From Talinum fruticosum (Eukaryota > Streptophyta > Magnoliopsida > Caryophyllales > Talinaceae), in assembly GCA_021018815.1 (NCBI GenBank), contig JAITYX010000128.1, positions 248,001-312,000 on the forward strand: a stretch of 64,000 nucleotides of DNA, given 5' to 3'. The position numbers and the translations under genes were made by a program. Shown one piece after another: positions 34,144 to 45,499 of this stretch. Numbering within the stretch: the first letter of the stretch is position 1; every line of letters starts with the position of its first letter. Under the pieces are notes generated by a model. It was not told the origin of the DNA and searched no databases. It saw nothing but the letters and a program-made list of their open reading frames with translations.

Positions 34144-35264
34144 CAAATGAAGGGGTTGCTCTTCATTCTTCCTCGTTTAAAAAAAATAACTTCTACTAAT
34201 TAGAAAGGAAAGTAAAACTTGTGTTAAGAAAAGCAAGCAAACATTATGCAAACTACGAACTACAAATCAAAGAAAGTATGAAATAAAAATATATTAAAAG
34301 TGATAAAAAAATGATAAATATAAGGTATTATATCGAGCGGGGTAGAAAGTAATGAAATTACATTGCTTCCAAAACAACAATACTAAAATCGAAATGACTC
34401 GAAAATAAAAGGGGAATTTAAAAGACTGAAATAAAATGGGATGGGACTTGGATGATCCAATTAGCGCCTCAAGTAGACCCACATAGAGGATTCAAAACTT
34501 GACTCGGATTCTGGCATAGTAGCGTTAGGAAAAGGAAGAGACCCAAGTGGGAAATGAAAGGCTTCTTTGCGAAAGGCTTTGGAAGAAGAAATGAGATTTA
34601 AGTAGAGAGAGTAGAAAGGAGAGAGTGGAGTGAAAATTAAGCAAAATTAGAGCAAAAATACAACTGGATTCATGTCTCGGAAATGACGGAATTTAGCCCT
34701 CCATTTATAGGAAGGCTTAGGGGTAAGCATACTCTTAACCTAGTCTCTAAAAATCATATCAACAGATAAAGATATCCTTCGAAAAATCAGTAATAGATAG
34801 AATAAAATCTGGGAAGTTGAACCAAGTAAAACAATTACGTTTTGGTGATCATTGAGTCGGATCCGGTCAAAGCCACCGTGTTAGACGATCTTAGAGAACG
34901 GGCTTAGCTTAAGCATCAAAAGGACTACGTTCCATGGTTTGGTGGTCGGATCAGGTCCAAGTATTTGGTTTGTGAAGCCAAATGAGGCTTGCGCCGATTG
35001 AAACCGAGTGAGATAAGTCGGATCCAGCCTTGGGAAGTTTCCATTTTGAGAAACTTTCTTTTTTAGAAAGTTTCTATTTTTAGACAATTTTATTTTGATA
35101 CTCGCTTTTGGTGTGGGCTTGTTGTTTTAAGTCTGGATGGGAATTTTTACTTTGACTTAGTCCAATCTCGCCCGAGCGCACAAATGAAGTTAGGTCTTTA
35201 TCATTGGGCTAACAAAATAAATATATAAAGCATTTAAAAATCGTGATACTTTTGGGTGTTTATA
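34144..35264 (-). repeat. 3' LTR of Gypsy B, left-truncated
   Basis: Joins directly to the Copia LTR L7 at 34,143. The right end GGGTGTTTATA corresponds to GGTGTTTACA of Gypsy A's LTR. ORFs at 34,294 and 34,881 are without known domains. Confidence 0.6.
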
Positions 35265-36309
35265 GTTAGCTACCTCTTTGATTGAGAATATGAGTAACAT
35301 GAAGGTCGAAGTAGACACTAAATGAACCTTATTTGTTTGTTGGCATCACTTTGAACGCTAGTTGTATGTAGTGCAATAATGAATGTCGAGGATTGGTCGT
35401 TAGAGATGACCTAAACCCTTGTGGTGGGCCAAAATTTTACTAATGGAGTCTAAAGTCCAACTGGCTGATTCCTAAACTTGGCTAATCAAAGTTCTGATTT
35501 TCGGATAAGGGTGCCTAAAATTGACCATTTGCTTATTCTCGAAGCCCGACGATAGGCCCGAACTAGATTTAGGTAGTGAAGTCCGAAGTCCATGGGGCTA
35601 ATCAATAGCCAAATCTTCCCGAGTTTGGTTAATTAAAGTTCTAAAGCTCATATATGTATGGCTAAACCTAATCCTTCTTGGATCTAAAGCTTAGAAAATA
35701 ATATTTCCTACACTAACATATTTCTTAGCTAGTAATCGAATTTAGATAAATTTGAATTTTTGAATTAGAAGTCTAATGATCTATATCATATCCCGTTTCA
35801 AATGCTATACCTTTAATTAGCTATTGGGAGGACCAAAAGCCTTGCATTCTATCCAATTTTGTCAAAATAGGGATGGATGCTTGTCTTTATGCAAAAATGT
35901 TTCTTAAACTTGGTGGCTTGATGACCTTAAATCTAAGAAAAGAGCTTGAACTTGACTTGCTTTTTATATTTTTGAGGATTGTGTTATTCGTGTCCTAAAT
36001 GCAAACACTAATGCATACTATCATGCAAAATGCACCGATGAAATAGTATGATTGGCAATTGTAGCCCCAAACCCCTTATGAGAAAAGATACATGAGCAAT
36101 GCGATCTTGAAAAAGAATTTGTTGTGGAACTATTAGGCCTAGTACATACACATACCATATTGATATTATGAACTTATAAAGTCTTTACACTTGATCAAGT
36201 TGTCTAATTTCAACCAAGTGTCATTCTTGATAATAATTGTTTTACTAAAGTATTGTGTAGTGACTTCCCATATGCATTTGGTGCTTCCCATTGACTTTTG
36301 TTCTCCTAT
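35265..36309 (-). other. Noncoding 3' region of Gypsy B
   Basis: No coding domain on either strand. Imperfect internal duplications: TTGGCTAATCAAAGTTCTGA (35,477) against TTTGGTTAATTAAAGTTCTA (35,622), each near an AGTCCAA/AGTCCA string. Long noncoding segments before the 3' LTR are usual in Tat-type elements. Confidence 0.4.
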
Positions 36310-36632
36310 GGATTGATTTTTGGAAATGGAAGGAAATTAGAAATGGAGAATGGATTTGAAATTGGAAATTGGAAATTGGCATTTGGGAATTGGCAATGGG
36401 GATTTGGAGTTAAAAAATAGGAAAAGGGAATTGGAAATTCAGAATTGGACATTAATTTCGAAATTGATAAGGAAATTGGAAATGGGAAAATGAATTTTAA
36501 TTTTAATTTTAATTTTGGAATTGGTATTTAGGAATTGGAAATGGAGATTTCGAATTGGAAAAAAATAAAAAGGAGAATAGAATTTTGAGATTTAGAATTT
36601 GGAATTGGAAATTGGAAACCGGAATAAGATTG
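36310..36632. repeat. GGAAATTGG-type degenerate repeat tract
   Basis: About 320 bp dominated by GGAAATTGG, GGAATTGG and GGAAATGG units of mixed length, with a small (TTTTAA)n patch at 36,494-36,512. It ends at the Copia insertion, and the right flank (TATTGGGATTGGGG at 43,677) continues the same texture, so the tract was one before the insertion. Confidence 0.7.
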
Positions 36633-38131
36633 TGAAGACTCGGGTATAACTTTCTATCTCTCTATATTTTTGAATTCAAGTCATTCTCTTTAGAAATTTC
36701 ATCTTTAAGTTTTCGACAAATCTTACCTACTTAGAAAGTAACTCTTGAGTAAAACACACATCTATGGGTTTCTCACCCACTCGGATGTAACTCGGACAAT
36801 TGTCCTGAGTAAATAATTTCACATGCATAACTTATTATGAATTTTGACTTGTTATATTCACTAGAAAAGAATTAATGCATTAATTTATCTTTCTAAGTCG
36901 ATTTATTAATTGAAATTATTTACCCGACCAATTTGAAGCAATGTGTCTATATAATTTTAGTATCTTATTTGTCTAAATGATAGACATGAAATCGAATTAG
37001 AACTTATTGAATATAAGACTTAGAAAGTGCCATTTATTCAGGTTAAGGATAATTAAGAACTTATTGAATATAAGACTTAGAAAGTGCCATTTATTCAGAG
37101 TTAAGGATAATTAAGTGCTTAATTACTTTGAATTAATTTTTATCCTTACTTAATCTTGGACCAAAGTAATTTTATACTTTGAGTACCACCTTGATTTTCT
37201 TTTGCATGATGATTAAAGAATTTTAATCTCATTTTGAAAAGAAAAGGTAACCTGGCTTCAAACCGTTAAACGCCAACAGTACGTAAAAGTATTGTTTCGA
37301 GACAGGCTCGGACACCGTGTCGGGGTTGTTTGTTTCCAAATCCGGTAAACTTCAACTTTGAGTTTAACGGTTGTTTCCACCCTAGATTTCAATCACACCT
37401 AGTGGGTTGGACTACCTTTTGAGCTAAGGACCAAAGCACAACGTTCATATCTGCAACGGCTCCTTTTCTAAGGGACTCAAACTATCCGTTAACAACGGCT
37501 AGTGAAGTTTTCCAGTCTAGATTCAGTCACAACGGCCACTCTTCCTTATTGAGTATAAATAGAAGCCATCCTATAAGACTTAGAGAGTTAATGAACTTAT
37601 TGTTGAACACTTATTCAGATCTTACTCTCTTAATCTTTAGCTTCCAACTCTATACTTAAGTTCTTACTTTCCGAGTTGAAAAGAAGAAGTGTTGTAATTA
37701 CTCTTACTTACTTGAATTCTTTGTAACATCTCTTGATTGAGTTGTAAGGTTTAACTCAGCTTAGTTGTCCCTACCTGTAAAGGTTATCTCAATTAGGAAG
37801 TAGTAGAACAGTATAAGGGAACTTCGTGTCTAGGAAAACTTGTATTGAATTATCTAAGTGAGAAATTCGTAAAAGTCGGTCCTTATATTTTGTGGATTCA
37901 AAATAGTGGATTTGACTTGTGTCTAAATTGACACTATCTCGTGGGTTTTCGCCCTACGAGGATTTCCACGTATTTCCTTGTTCTGTCTTTCTAAGTTCAT
38001 TCTAAACTCGTAACTATTTTTTGAGTTCATACTTTATATAAAATCTTTTATTCCGCAAAATTTCTTTCTCACCATATTCACCCCCTCCCTCTCCCTCTAG
38101 GGTGATTCGGACTCTCAAGAGAAAACCTTCA
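36633..38131 (+). repeat. Copia 5' LTR L8
   Basis: TGAAGACTCGGGTATAACTT ... AAAACCTTCA, 1,499 bp, with TG/CA ends. It holds a 57-bp tandem duplication (37,000-37,056 and 37,057-37,114) that is absent from the 3' LTR and accounts for nearly all of the 63-bp length difference. Confidence 0.85.
37554..37562 (+). promoter_or_regulatory. LTR TATA box (5' LTR)
   Basis: TATAAATAG, present at the same place in the 3' LTR and, inverted, in LTRs L1-L6. It is the only well-placed TATA element conserved in all of these, so it probably sets the element's transcription start about 30 bp downstream. Confidence 0.6.
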
Positions 38132-38133
38132 AT

Positions 38134-38144
38134 TGGTATCGAGC
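38134..38144 (+). other. Primer-binding site of the plus-strand Copia element
   Basis: TGGTATCGAGC begins three bases after the LTR end; it matches TGGTATCAGAGC (initiator Met tRNA primer of plant Copia elements) with one A missing. Confidence 0.7.
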
Positions 38145-38187
38145 TTACCTTCTCAAAGGATCTAACAATCCAAGGTTTAAAGATCAT

Positions 38188-39200
38188 ATGGCTCTTAACT
38201 ATGGAGAGTTTGATGAAGGAAGATCTTTCACCGGACCACCCAAGTTCAAGGGATCAAACTTCGCTTACTCGGAAGAAGATCATAGAGTGCTTCATCTAGG
38301 ACTATGATGAAGATGTCCGGAACATCATCCGCAATGACAACTACATTCCTACCGAGACAGAGGGCACTCGTTCAGTACCCAAGGTGAAGTCCGAGTTCAC
38401 CTGTTGAAGAAAACGAGAAATACAAAAACACTTCAAGGCAATGAACACACTCGATGTATGTAATTGACTCAGCAGAATACAAAATAGTATTTGCTTGTGA
38501 TATAGCAAAAGAAGTCCGGGATACACTAGTAATCACCTATGAAGGCACCAATCAAGTAAAGCAAGCCAAGATAAGTCAAGTATCTCCACAACTATAAGAT
38601 CTTCAAGATGGCGGATGATGAGAACATAACTCATATGTACATTCACTTCGTTGAGATTGTTAACAATCTCAAGTCCCTTGGATAGAAGATGACTCATGAA
38701 GAAGTCATCGAAAAGATTCCGAGGAGTCTACCAAAGAGAAGATGGGGTCCCAAGGTGACATCCATTAAGGAAGCTCAGGACATTTCTCAACCGAAGCCGG
38801 ATGAGCTCATTGGAAAACTATTCGTCCATGAGTTGCATCTATAGGAAGAAGAATTTGAGGTCAGCACCAAAACAAACATTGCTCTCAAAGCCTCGAAGGA
38901 ACCAAGTCCAAGTTTTAGCTCCTCGGATTCGAAGAAGACTCCATGGCACTTCTAATCCGAGGATTCAAGAAAATGATTAAATACAAAAAGTGGTAAAAGA
39001 AGCCTAAGTAAGAGTTCTACAAGAATGATAGAAAAGGTAAATTCTCATCCTCTTCAATTTGTCTTTAACTAAGAACTCGACTATTTTAAGTGTGGCTACA
39101 AAGAACACATAATCAAAGACTCGTCCAAAGAGGAAGAAGGACAGAAAGAAGAAAGAGGTTATGGTAGTCACGTGGTGTAATGATGAGTCTAAAGAAGATG
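38188..39200 (+). pseudogene. Copia gag relic, plus-strand copy
   Basis: ATG at 38,188 reads MALNYGEFDEGRSFTGPPKF, shared with E1-E3. Later blocks in shifting frames: VITYEGTNQVKQAKISQ (about 38,530-38,580), RWGPKVTS.KEAQD and PDELIGKL near 38,740-38,820, FEEDSMALLIRGFKKMIKY (about 38,930-38,990), and a decayed knuckle YFKCGYKEHIIKD (39,080-39,118) that has lost its first and last Cys. A coiled-coil region follows (to about 39,620). Multiple frameshifts and stops. Confidence 0.7.
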
Positions 39201-39984
39201 ATGACACCGATGATGAATTAAAGTGTCTCATGGCTCTATCGGACTCGGAAGCTGGATCTCGAGTCGAAAGTGATGCATCGATACCGAGGAAACAGATCCT
39301 CGGGAGGCAATCAATTACTTTCTCAAATTCTCCAAGCATGATCTTGCTAGATATACTTTCACTTAGGAGGAGAAGTCTAATTCTGAATCTTCTTAATTTA
39401 AAGAGAAAAAAAAGTCTTTCAATACTGAGAATATTTCTTTGAAAAATGATTTAGAAAAATCGAGATAGAACTCGAAGGTGTTTAAGACTAGTACTCAAGA
39501 TAATGAAACCGAGTCCGAGTGCCTCATAATAGAGAATGAGCGAGTTGAAACAAAAGCTTAATGAGTTTCAAGAGTTGGTTTTAAAGCTTACTCAAGGTCG
39601 AAAAACCTTGATTTGTTACTTGGTTCTCGAGTGTGTCTCTTTTCGAAAAGAAGGACTTGGTTACAATGCTGAAGAGGAAGACAATTCCTACAAAGTATTT
39701 TCAAAATAGATTTCAAAGTTATTAAGTTCGAAAGGTTGAGCATGGTCCCATTCATACAAAAAGGAAAGGGACTGAGCCCATACCAGCTTTTATGAAAAAG
39801 TCTTCTCAACCAGTTTATAAAAAGAGAGGATTTCAAAAGAAAGAAGACTTAGAATCATACCAAACCCAAAATTATTCAAATCTAGGTTCCCAAAAGTGCT
39901 CTTCATCATAAAAGGGTCACAGTAAAAATAGTTACTAGATTTGTAAGAGTAAGTGAGAAGGGTTAGTTTATTTCTATTTTGCAG

Positions 39985-40445
39985 GTAACTCGAAACAAAA
40001 AGGTTACTTATACTTAGATAGTGGATGCTCACGCCACATGTCTAGAGAGTCAAGACTCTTCTCGGATGTTGAGAATATGGAAGGAGGAAAAGTCACATTT
40101 GGAGATAACAACAAGGGCAAGATAGTTGGAATTGGCATGATTGGTCAAGGAGACGAGTTCGGTTAGTCCAGTGTATCTTGTCAAAGGGCTCAAATATAAT
40201 CTTTTGAGTATCACTCAACCGTGTGACAAAGGTCAAGAGGTAAGATTTACTCGGACTAACTACTTCATTTCGATGCAGCTATCAAAGAGACAAAGCTCTC
40301 GAGTCCGAGGTCGAGTAACACCTTTACTATTCCTCTTTCTAATTATAGTCAAGATTTATCATATTTAAAAGTTTCATTGAATGATGATTCATGGACATGG
40401 CATCATTGATTAGGTCATATCAATATGAATACTATCAAGAAATGT
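39985..40445 (+). pseudogene. Copia protease and pre-integrase relic
   Basis: YLDSGCSRHMSRESRLFSDV (from about 40,009) keeps the canonical D-S-G-C-S-R-H-M protease site, followed by GKVTFGDNNKGKIVGIG. Then YLVKGLKYNLLSITQPCDKG (about 40,174-40,230) and the GAG-pre-integrase TWHH.LGHIN motif near 40,400. Coding stops being recognisable at about 40,560. The only protease in the window with its active-site residues unchanged. Confidence 0.75.
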
Positions 40446-40624
40446 ACATCTCATGGATTAATCGGAGCACTCGCCTAATTGTTCATTTAAGAAAGATAAA
40501 ATTTGTGATGCATACACAAAAGGAAATAGGTTAGATCATCATTTAAGCCACTCAAATTAGCTAGGGCCACTCAAATTAGATAATCACTTCATTAATTGAA
40601 CCTAAAAATGTAGTAGAATCCTAA

Positions 40625-41414
40625 CAGACAAGGTTCTCAAAGTTTTATATGATATTCTAGAAGGGTATGAGGTTGACCTCTTCCTTTTCATCATCGACAA
40701 AATCACTTTTGTTCCTTCGGATCATAAGAAACCCCCTTACCTTTCGAAACTTTACTTTCTACTGTACTTGGTTATTTTGAAGTACAGCTTCCTAATGATC
40801 CAAACAAATTTCTTAAGCCAACTATCTACATTGGCAAGCCTCAACTCATCAGTCCGGGATACCAGGAAACATCACCTGGTGTCCGGATCCACTCTTCCGA
40901 ACTTCCACCTCTTCCTTCTCGGACTCGGAAGGGTTCTAAAACTCTTCTTCTAACAGTTAGTCTGTCTTCTTCTCAGCCTGCTCCTTCTATTAATTTACTT
41001 CATAAGGTGGCTTCACAATTTCATCGCTCTCACCAATGAGTTACGATCAACTCTTGGTGCATTCTAGGCTTTCATGCCTACACCGATTTGGCTTCGAACA
41101 TGGCTCGAAGTAAATAATTCAAAGTCAAGTTTTAAACTCCGAGCTAAAAGAAGTCATTAAGCGGCAACAAGACCAGATCAGCCATCTCTAGGAGTGCGGA
41201 TCTAATGCTATTGAGGACTTAGAATCGGGTTCTAACTCGGAATCGTCCTCGTAGTCTTCCAGCTCTTCTAATTCGGAGTCGGAGGAAGAAGAAGGAGTAG
41301 GAGGAGGAAGAGGAGGAGGAGGAGGAGGAGGAGGAGGAGGAGGAGGAGAAGAAGAAGAAGAAGAAGAAGAAGTAGAAGAAGAAGAAGAAGAAGAAGAAGA
41401 AGAAGAAGAAGAAG

Positions 41415-41445
<31 letters not shown>

Positions 41446-41750
41446 TGGAGCAGGTCAAGTCGAAGGCCAAGGAGAAAAGGAACCTAAGGTTATCACCTCA
41501 TAGCACACCGAGTCAGCCTCGAAGAGGTTGGGGACGTTGGTCGATCACGAGCTCGATCTTCCGCACAGCCCACTCAAGCTAATGAAGCCGAGGGCTCGGA
41601 AGAGGAGATAGAGGAAGCGTAACCTCTAGTTCGAAGATCCGCCCAACAAAAACAAGAACTTCCTCTCCTCCTTCCACCTATTCTAAGTCCAAGCAGACTT
41701 CATCTCAAGGTTATAGATGCAAAAGAAGGGTCCTTGTTCCTCTTCCTCCC
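40625..41750 (+). pseudogene. Extra post-pol ORF of the Copia family, copy 4 (N-terminus deleted)
   Basis: Enters at DILEGYEVDL (shared with copy 2), then YIGKPQLISPGYQETSPGVR (shared with copy 1's YIGRAELANLGYQEIAPGVR), a Ser/Leu/Pro stretch LLLTVSLSSSQPAPSINLL, a charged region, and a Glu-rich run (41,280-41,445) produced by GGA/GAA triplet expansion. The MPKR start and first third are gone, removed together with integrase, RT and RNase H. Frameshifts are present. Function unknown. Confidence 0.55.
41277..41443 (+). repeat. GGA/GAA triplet repeat
   Basis: About 165 bp of GAA, GGA and AGA triplets: a GGA block (about 41,310-41,348) followed by a GAA block broken once by GTA. It lies in the Glu/Lys-rich tail of the extra ORF and would encode poly-Gly then poly-Glu in the sense frame. 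The minus-strand frame (poly-Phe/Ser, 41,219-41,470) is its shadow. Confidence 0.9.
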
Positions 41751-42227
41751 CTCGCACTCGCTCCATCCCTTTATTAAGTTTTTCTTTTTTTTTATAATTT
41801 TATCTAATATTTTTGTATCTCCTCTCATCCCTATTTATTTGTTTTTTATGAAATGCTTAGGGGGAAAGATATCTAGGAGAAATAGAGTTAGTTGGATTAG
41901 GGGAGATTACTCTTTGCTGAAACTTATGTTTCGTGTTTATTTTTTGTGAGCAATGTAATGATTAATGAAATTAAGTAGTTTCCGAACATCATCGACTTGT
42001 GTTATTTATATTTTTCTACTCCGATAAATTCTTATATCTATTTCTTTTACTCGATAAATGCTCGATATATATCCACTTTGATATATATACTTTTAGCATC
42101 AATTTGCTCGATAACGAATTCTTACTTCTTTCTACTAATATCATTTTACAGTCATTCGTTTCTAAGCCATGAAAACTTAACTATCCGAACTTCTAACTCT
42201 TTTTATAAGTGTTGAATGTCTTTCATC

Positions 42228-42240
42228 AAAAAGGGGAGAT
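42228..42240 (+). other. Polypurine tract
   Basis: AAAAAGGGGAGAT immediately precedes the 3' LTR start TGAAGACTCG. It would prime plus-strand DNA synthesis. Confidence 0.8.
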
Positions 42241-43676
42241 TGAAGACTCGAGTATAACTCTCTACCTCTCTATGGTTTTGAATTCAAGTCATTCTCATTC
42301 TTTAGGAAGATTCATCTTTAAGTTTCAATATTGTCTAACCTACTCGAAAGCAATTCTTGAGTAAAACACACATCTCTCGGGTTTCTTACCCACTCGGATG
42401 TAACTCAGAAAGTTATCATGAGTAAGTAATTTCACATGCATAACTTATTCTGAGTTCTAACTTATTATATTCACTAGAAAAGAATTACTTCATTAATTCA
42501 TCTTTCTAAGTCGATTTATTAACCGAAAATATTTACCTAACCAATTTGATGTAATGTGTCTATATAATTCTAATATCTTATTTGTTTAAATGATATACAC
42601 AAAATGGAGTTAGAACTTATTGAATATTAGACTCATAAAGTTCCATTTATTCAAGTTAAGGATAATTAAGTGTTTAATTACTTTGAATTAATTTTATCCT
42701 TGCGTAATCTTGGACCAAATTATTTTTATACTTTGAGTACCACCTTGATTTGCTTTTGCAAGGTGATTAAAGAATTTTAATCTTATTTTAAAAATCAAAA
42801 GCAACCGGCTTCTAACATTTAAATGCCAGTAGACGTAAAAGTACCGTTTCGGGACAGTGCTCGGACACCATGTCGGGGTTGTTTGTTTCCAAATCCAAGT
42901 AAACTTCAACTTTGAGTCTAATGGTTGTTTCCACCCCGGATTTCAGTCAAACCTAATGGGTTGGACCACCTTTTGAGCGAAGGACCAAAGCACAACATTC
43001 ATATTTACAACGGCTATTTTTGGAAGGGACTCGGACTATTCGTTACGAGTGGCTAGTGAAGCTTCCTAGTCCAGATTCAGTCACAACGACTACTCCGCCT
43101 TGTTGAGTATAAATAGAAGTCATCTTACAAGACTTAGAGAGTTGACGAACTTATTTCCGTACACTTATTCGGATCTTACTCTCTCAATCTTTAGCTTTCA
43201 ACTCTATACTTAAGTTCTTAGTTTCGAGTTGAAAAGAAGAAGTCTTGCAATTACTCTTACTTACTTCAATTCTTTGTAACATCCCTTGACTTAGCTGTAA
43301 GGGTTAACTCAGATTAGTTATCCCTAACTCGTAAAGGTTATCTCAGTTAGGAAGTACTAAAATAAATAAAGGAATTTTTGTGTCTAGGAAAACTTGTATT
43401 GAATTGTTTAAGGGAGCAATTATATAAGAGTCGAGTCCTTGTATTTTGTGAATTCAAAATAGTAGATTTGACTTGGTGCCCGAATTTTCATTATCTGCGA
43501 TTTTCTCGCCCCATGAGGGTTTCCACATATTTTCCGTGTTCTCGTCTTTCCGAGTTCATTTTAAACTCAACTATTTTCCGAGTTCATACTTTGTAGAATA
43601 TATTTTTATTCCACAAAATTTCCTTCATATTCACCCCTCCTCTAGGATGATTCGGACTCTCAAGAGCAAACCTTCA
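42241..43676 (+). repeat. Copia 3' LTR L9
   Basis: TGAAGACTCGAGTATAACTC ... GCAAACCTTCA, 1,436 bp. TATA box TATAAATAG at 43,108-43,116. Differs from L8 by many substitutions and the 57-bp duplication, so the insertion is not recent. Confidence 0.85.
43108..43116 (+). promoter_or_regulatory. LTR TATA box (3' LTR)
   Basis: TATAAATAG, the same as in the 5' LTR at 37,554. In a 3' LTR it could drive read-out transcription into flanking DNA. Confidence 0.5.
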
Positions 43677-43839
43677 TATTGGGATTGGGGTCGGACGTTG
43701 TGGACTTCTTACGTATAGATTGTAGCGGAAATAAACCTTTGTAGTTCAAATCTTGCAATTTGGTTTTTATTTGGGATTTTTTTTTAAAGAGAAATAAGGG
43801 ATGGAGCTAGGATGCGTCTAAAGTAGGGAAGTGCATATT

Positions 43840-43913
43840 TTATTGTCATCATTAGTAAGTGATGGGCTCATTGGATAATGAAGTAAGTGATGGGCTCATT
43901 GGATAATGAAGTG
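43840..43913. repeat. 30-bp tandem duplication
   Basis: AGTAAGTGATGGGCTCATTG plus GATAATGA occurs twice in tandem (about 43,855 and 43,885) in the Gypsy B segment just left of gag. Noncoding. Confidence 0.8.
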
Positions 43914-43959
43914 TAGTACTTTATCGGGCAACCTTTTGTAAGGGGAGCTTTCCGGACTT

Positions 43960-44790
43960 GAACATGTCTTCTATTTTGTCTTTGAAGACCCAATAATGCT
44001 CAATGTGATGTCCCCGAAATTTATGGTACTTGCATAATTAGCTAGGGCCCCAGCTTTTGTACTTCCTAAAATGTTTAGATTTAGCTCTAATGGTAGGCTT
44101 GCCTTTGGAGAGAAGGCTTTTCAGTGCTTGATCATAGGTAGCATCTATAGGGATGTAGAAGATGAGGTCATTCACTTGTGTGCCATTAGAATTCTTCCGA
44201 TAGTTACTCCTCTAGTTTTTCCAGCTTTTGTGGTTGTGGTTACTAATTCTTCCTCAATTAGCATTCCAACATCCCTAAGAGCGAGTGAAGTTCATGAAGG
44301 CCAAGGACTTCATACGCCGGTCCTAGGTAGGCTTTAGGTTTTCTGCAATGAGCTTGATTTGATCCTTTTCACGGGGTCAATCTACCATGTGGATGAATTT
44401 TTCCCTCCATCGGGTAAGAAAGTTACTCGAAACATCCTTCGGTTCTTACTTCACCAATTCCGAGTGTCGAAGGGTGATTGACATATCGATATTGTAAGAG
44501 TATTGATGTAAAAACTCATTAAAAAGATCAGTCTAGTTTGTCGACTTGTGTGGGTCAATGGCATTATACCACTTCATTACATATTTGTCAAATGTCCAAG
44601 GGAACATGATGTGGTAGATATCCTTCAACACATCTTTTAAAGTCATTATCCCTATGAAGTTCCCGACATAGTGGTAAGGGTTCTCGGTTCCATGGAACTT
44701 GATGTCGGGCATGATGAATTCAAAGGAAATTTGCCTTTCGGGATTGAAGTAAATTCCATGTTGTCTAGGTAGTAATTGTTAACCATGGAG
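43960..44790 (-). pseudogene. Gypsy B gag relic
   Basis: Minus strand: YHIMFPWTFDKYVMKWYNAI (about 44,550-44,625), DMSITLRHSELVK with a stop, FLTRWREKFIHMVD, REKDQIKLIAENLKPT (about 44,340-44,390), matching Gypsy A gag block by block. The C-terminal knuckle CKYHKFRGHHIEHYWVFKDK (about 43,970-44,035) has the C-x-Y-H...G-H form with the last Cys missing. No frame is longer than about 60 codons. Confidence 0.7.
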
Positions 44791-45468
44791 GACTTCCGAG
44801 TAGTTTCTCAATGCTATCTACCTCGGGGTTGTTAGCTTTTCTATGGCCCCAGATGATAGCCTCAAGTCTCTTATCCTACGACCTCCATTCCGGCCTCCAT
44901 TTTCTTAGTGCATTCATTAATCAAAGTCAACAAGGAACCTCCTCCTTTTTTTCCGGACATAATGGTAGGCTAGAAGGCGACGTTGGATCCTCGACCCCAA
45001 ACTTTTCCAATCGTATTGTTTTAGGATCTCTTTGGTGACGAACAATTTTCCTATCCTATCCTAAGAGAAGAAGGTGTTCAAGATTGGCTCTTTCACGAAA
45101 ATCGAGGAAAGCTTTGAGGCTTTAGCATTGACTCGATGAATGAAACCTATATGAACACTCTTAGCATGAATCTTTTTATATGCACAAAAATACATAACGC
45201 AAAATGGCCTGATTAAAAAGAATGGGGAAGACTTATTACGGTAGAGATACAAGCCTAAGCAGCGGGGCCTAAGTAATATTTTGGACCAAAAGAATCGATA
45301 CCAGTTTAGGGGCAGGAGGAAATATAATTTTTGTATACAAATTGACTCGACTAGCCTAGAAGGGAAATATAAAAATTAACTCTTTTTATTTGGCTAATGC
45401 AAACAATGGACCAACCCTAAAAAGGAATAAAGTTTTTTGCTAATGCATAATATTGAAAAATCTAAAAA

Positions 45469-45499
<31 letters not shown>

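Larger units (their letters stand above)
36633..43676 (+). mobile_element. Two-LTR SIRE-like Copia element, plus strand, internally deleted
   Basis: 5' LTR 36,633-38,131, PBS 38,134-38,144, gag from 38,188, protease near 40,010-40,130, extra ORF 40,625-41,750, polypurine tract 42,228-42,240, 3' LTR 42,241-43,676. Flanks GATTG (36,628-36,632) and TATTG (43,677-43,681) are a target duplication with one mismatch. Integrase core, RT and RNase H are absent: the frame passes from the pre-integrase histidine motif (TWHH.LGHINMNTIKK, about 40,400-40,440) to the middle of the extra ORF at about 40,600-40,650. It is the best-bounded element in the window. Host: Gypsy B. Confidence 0.85.

Noticed and set aside
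41219..41470. Minus-strand ORF with long poly-Phe and poly-Ser
   Set aside because: Mirror image of the GGA/GAA triplet repeat.
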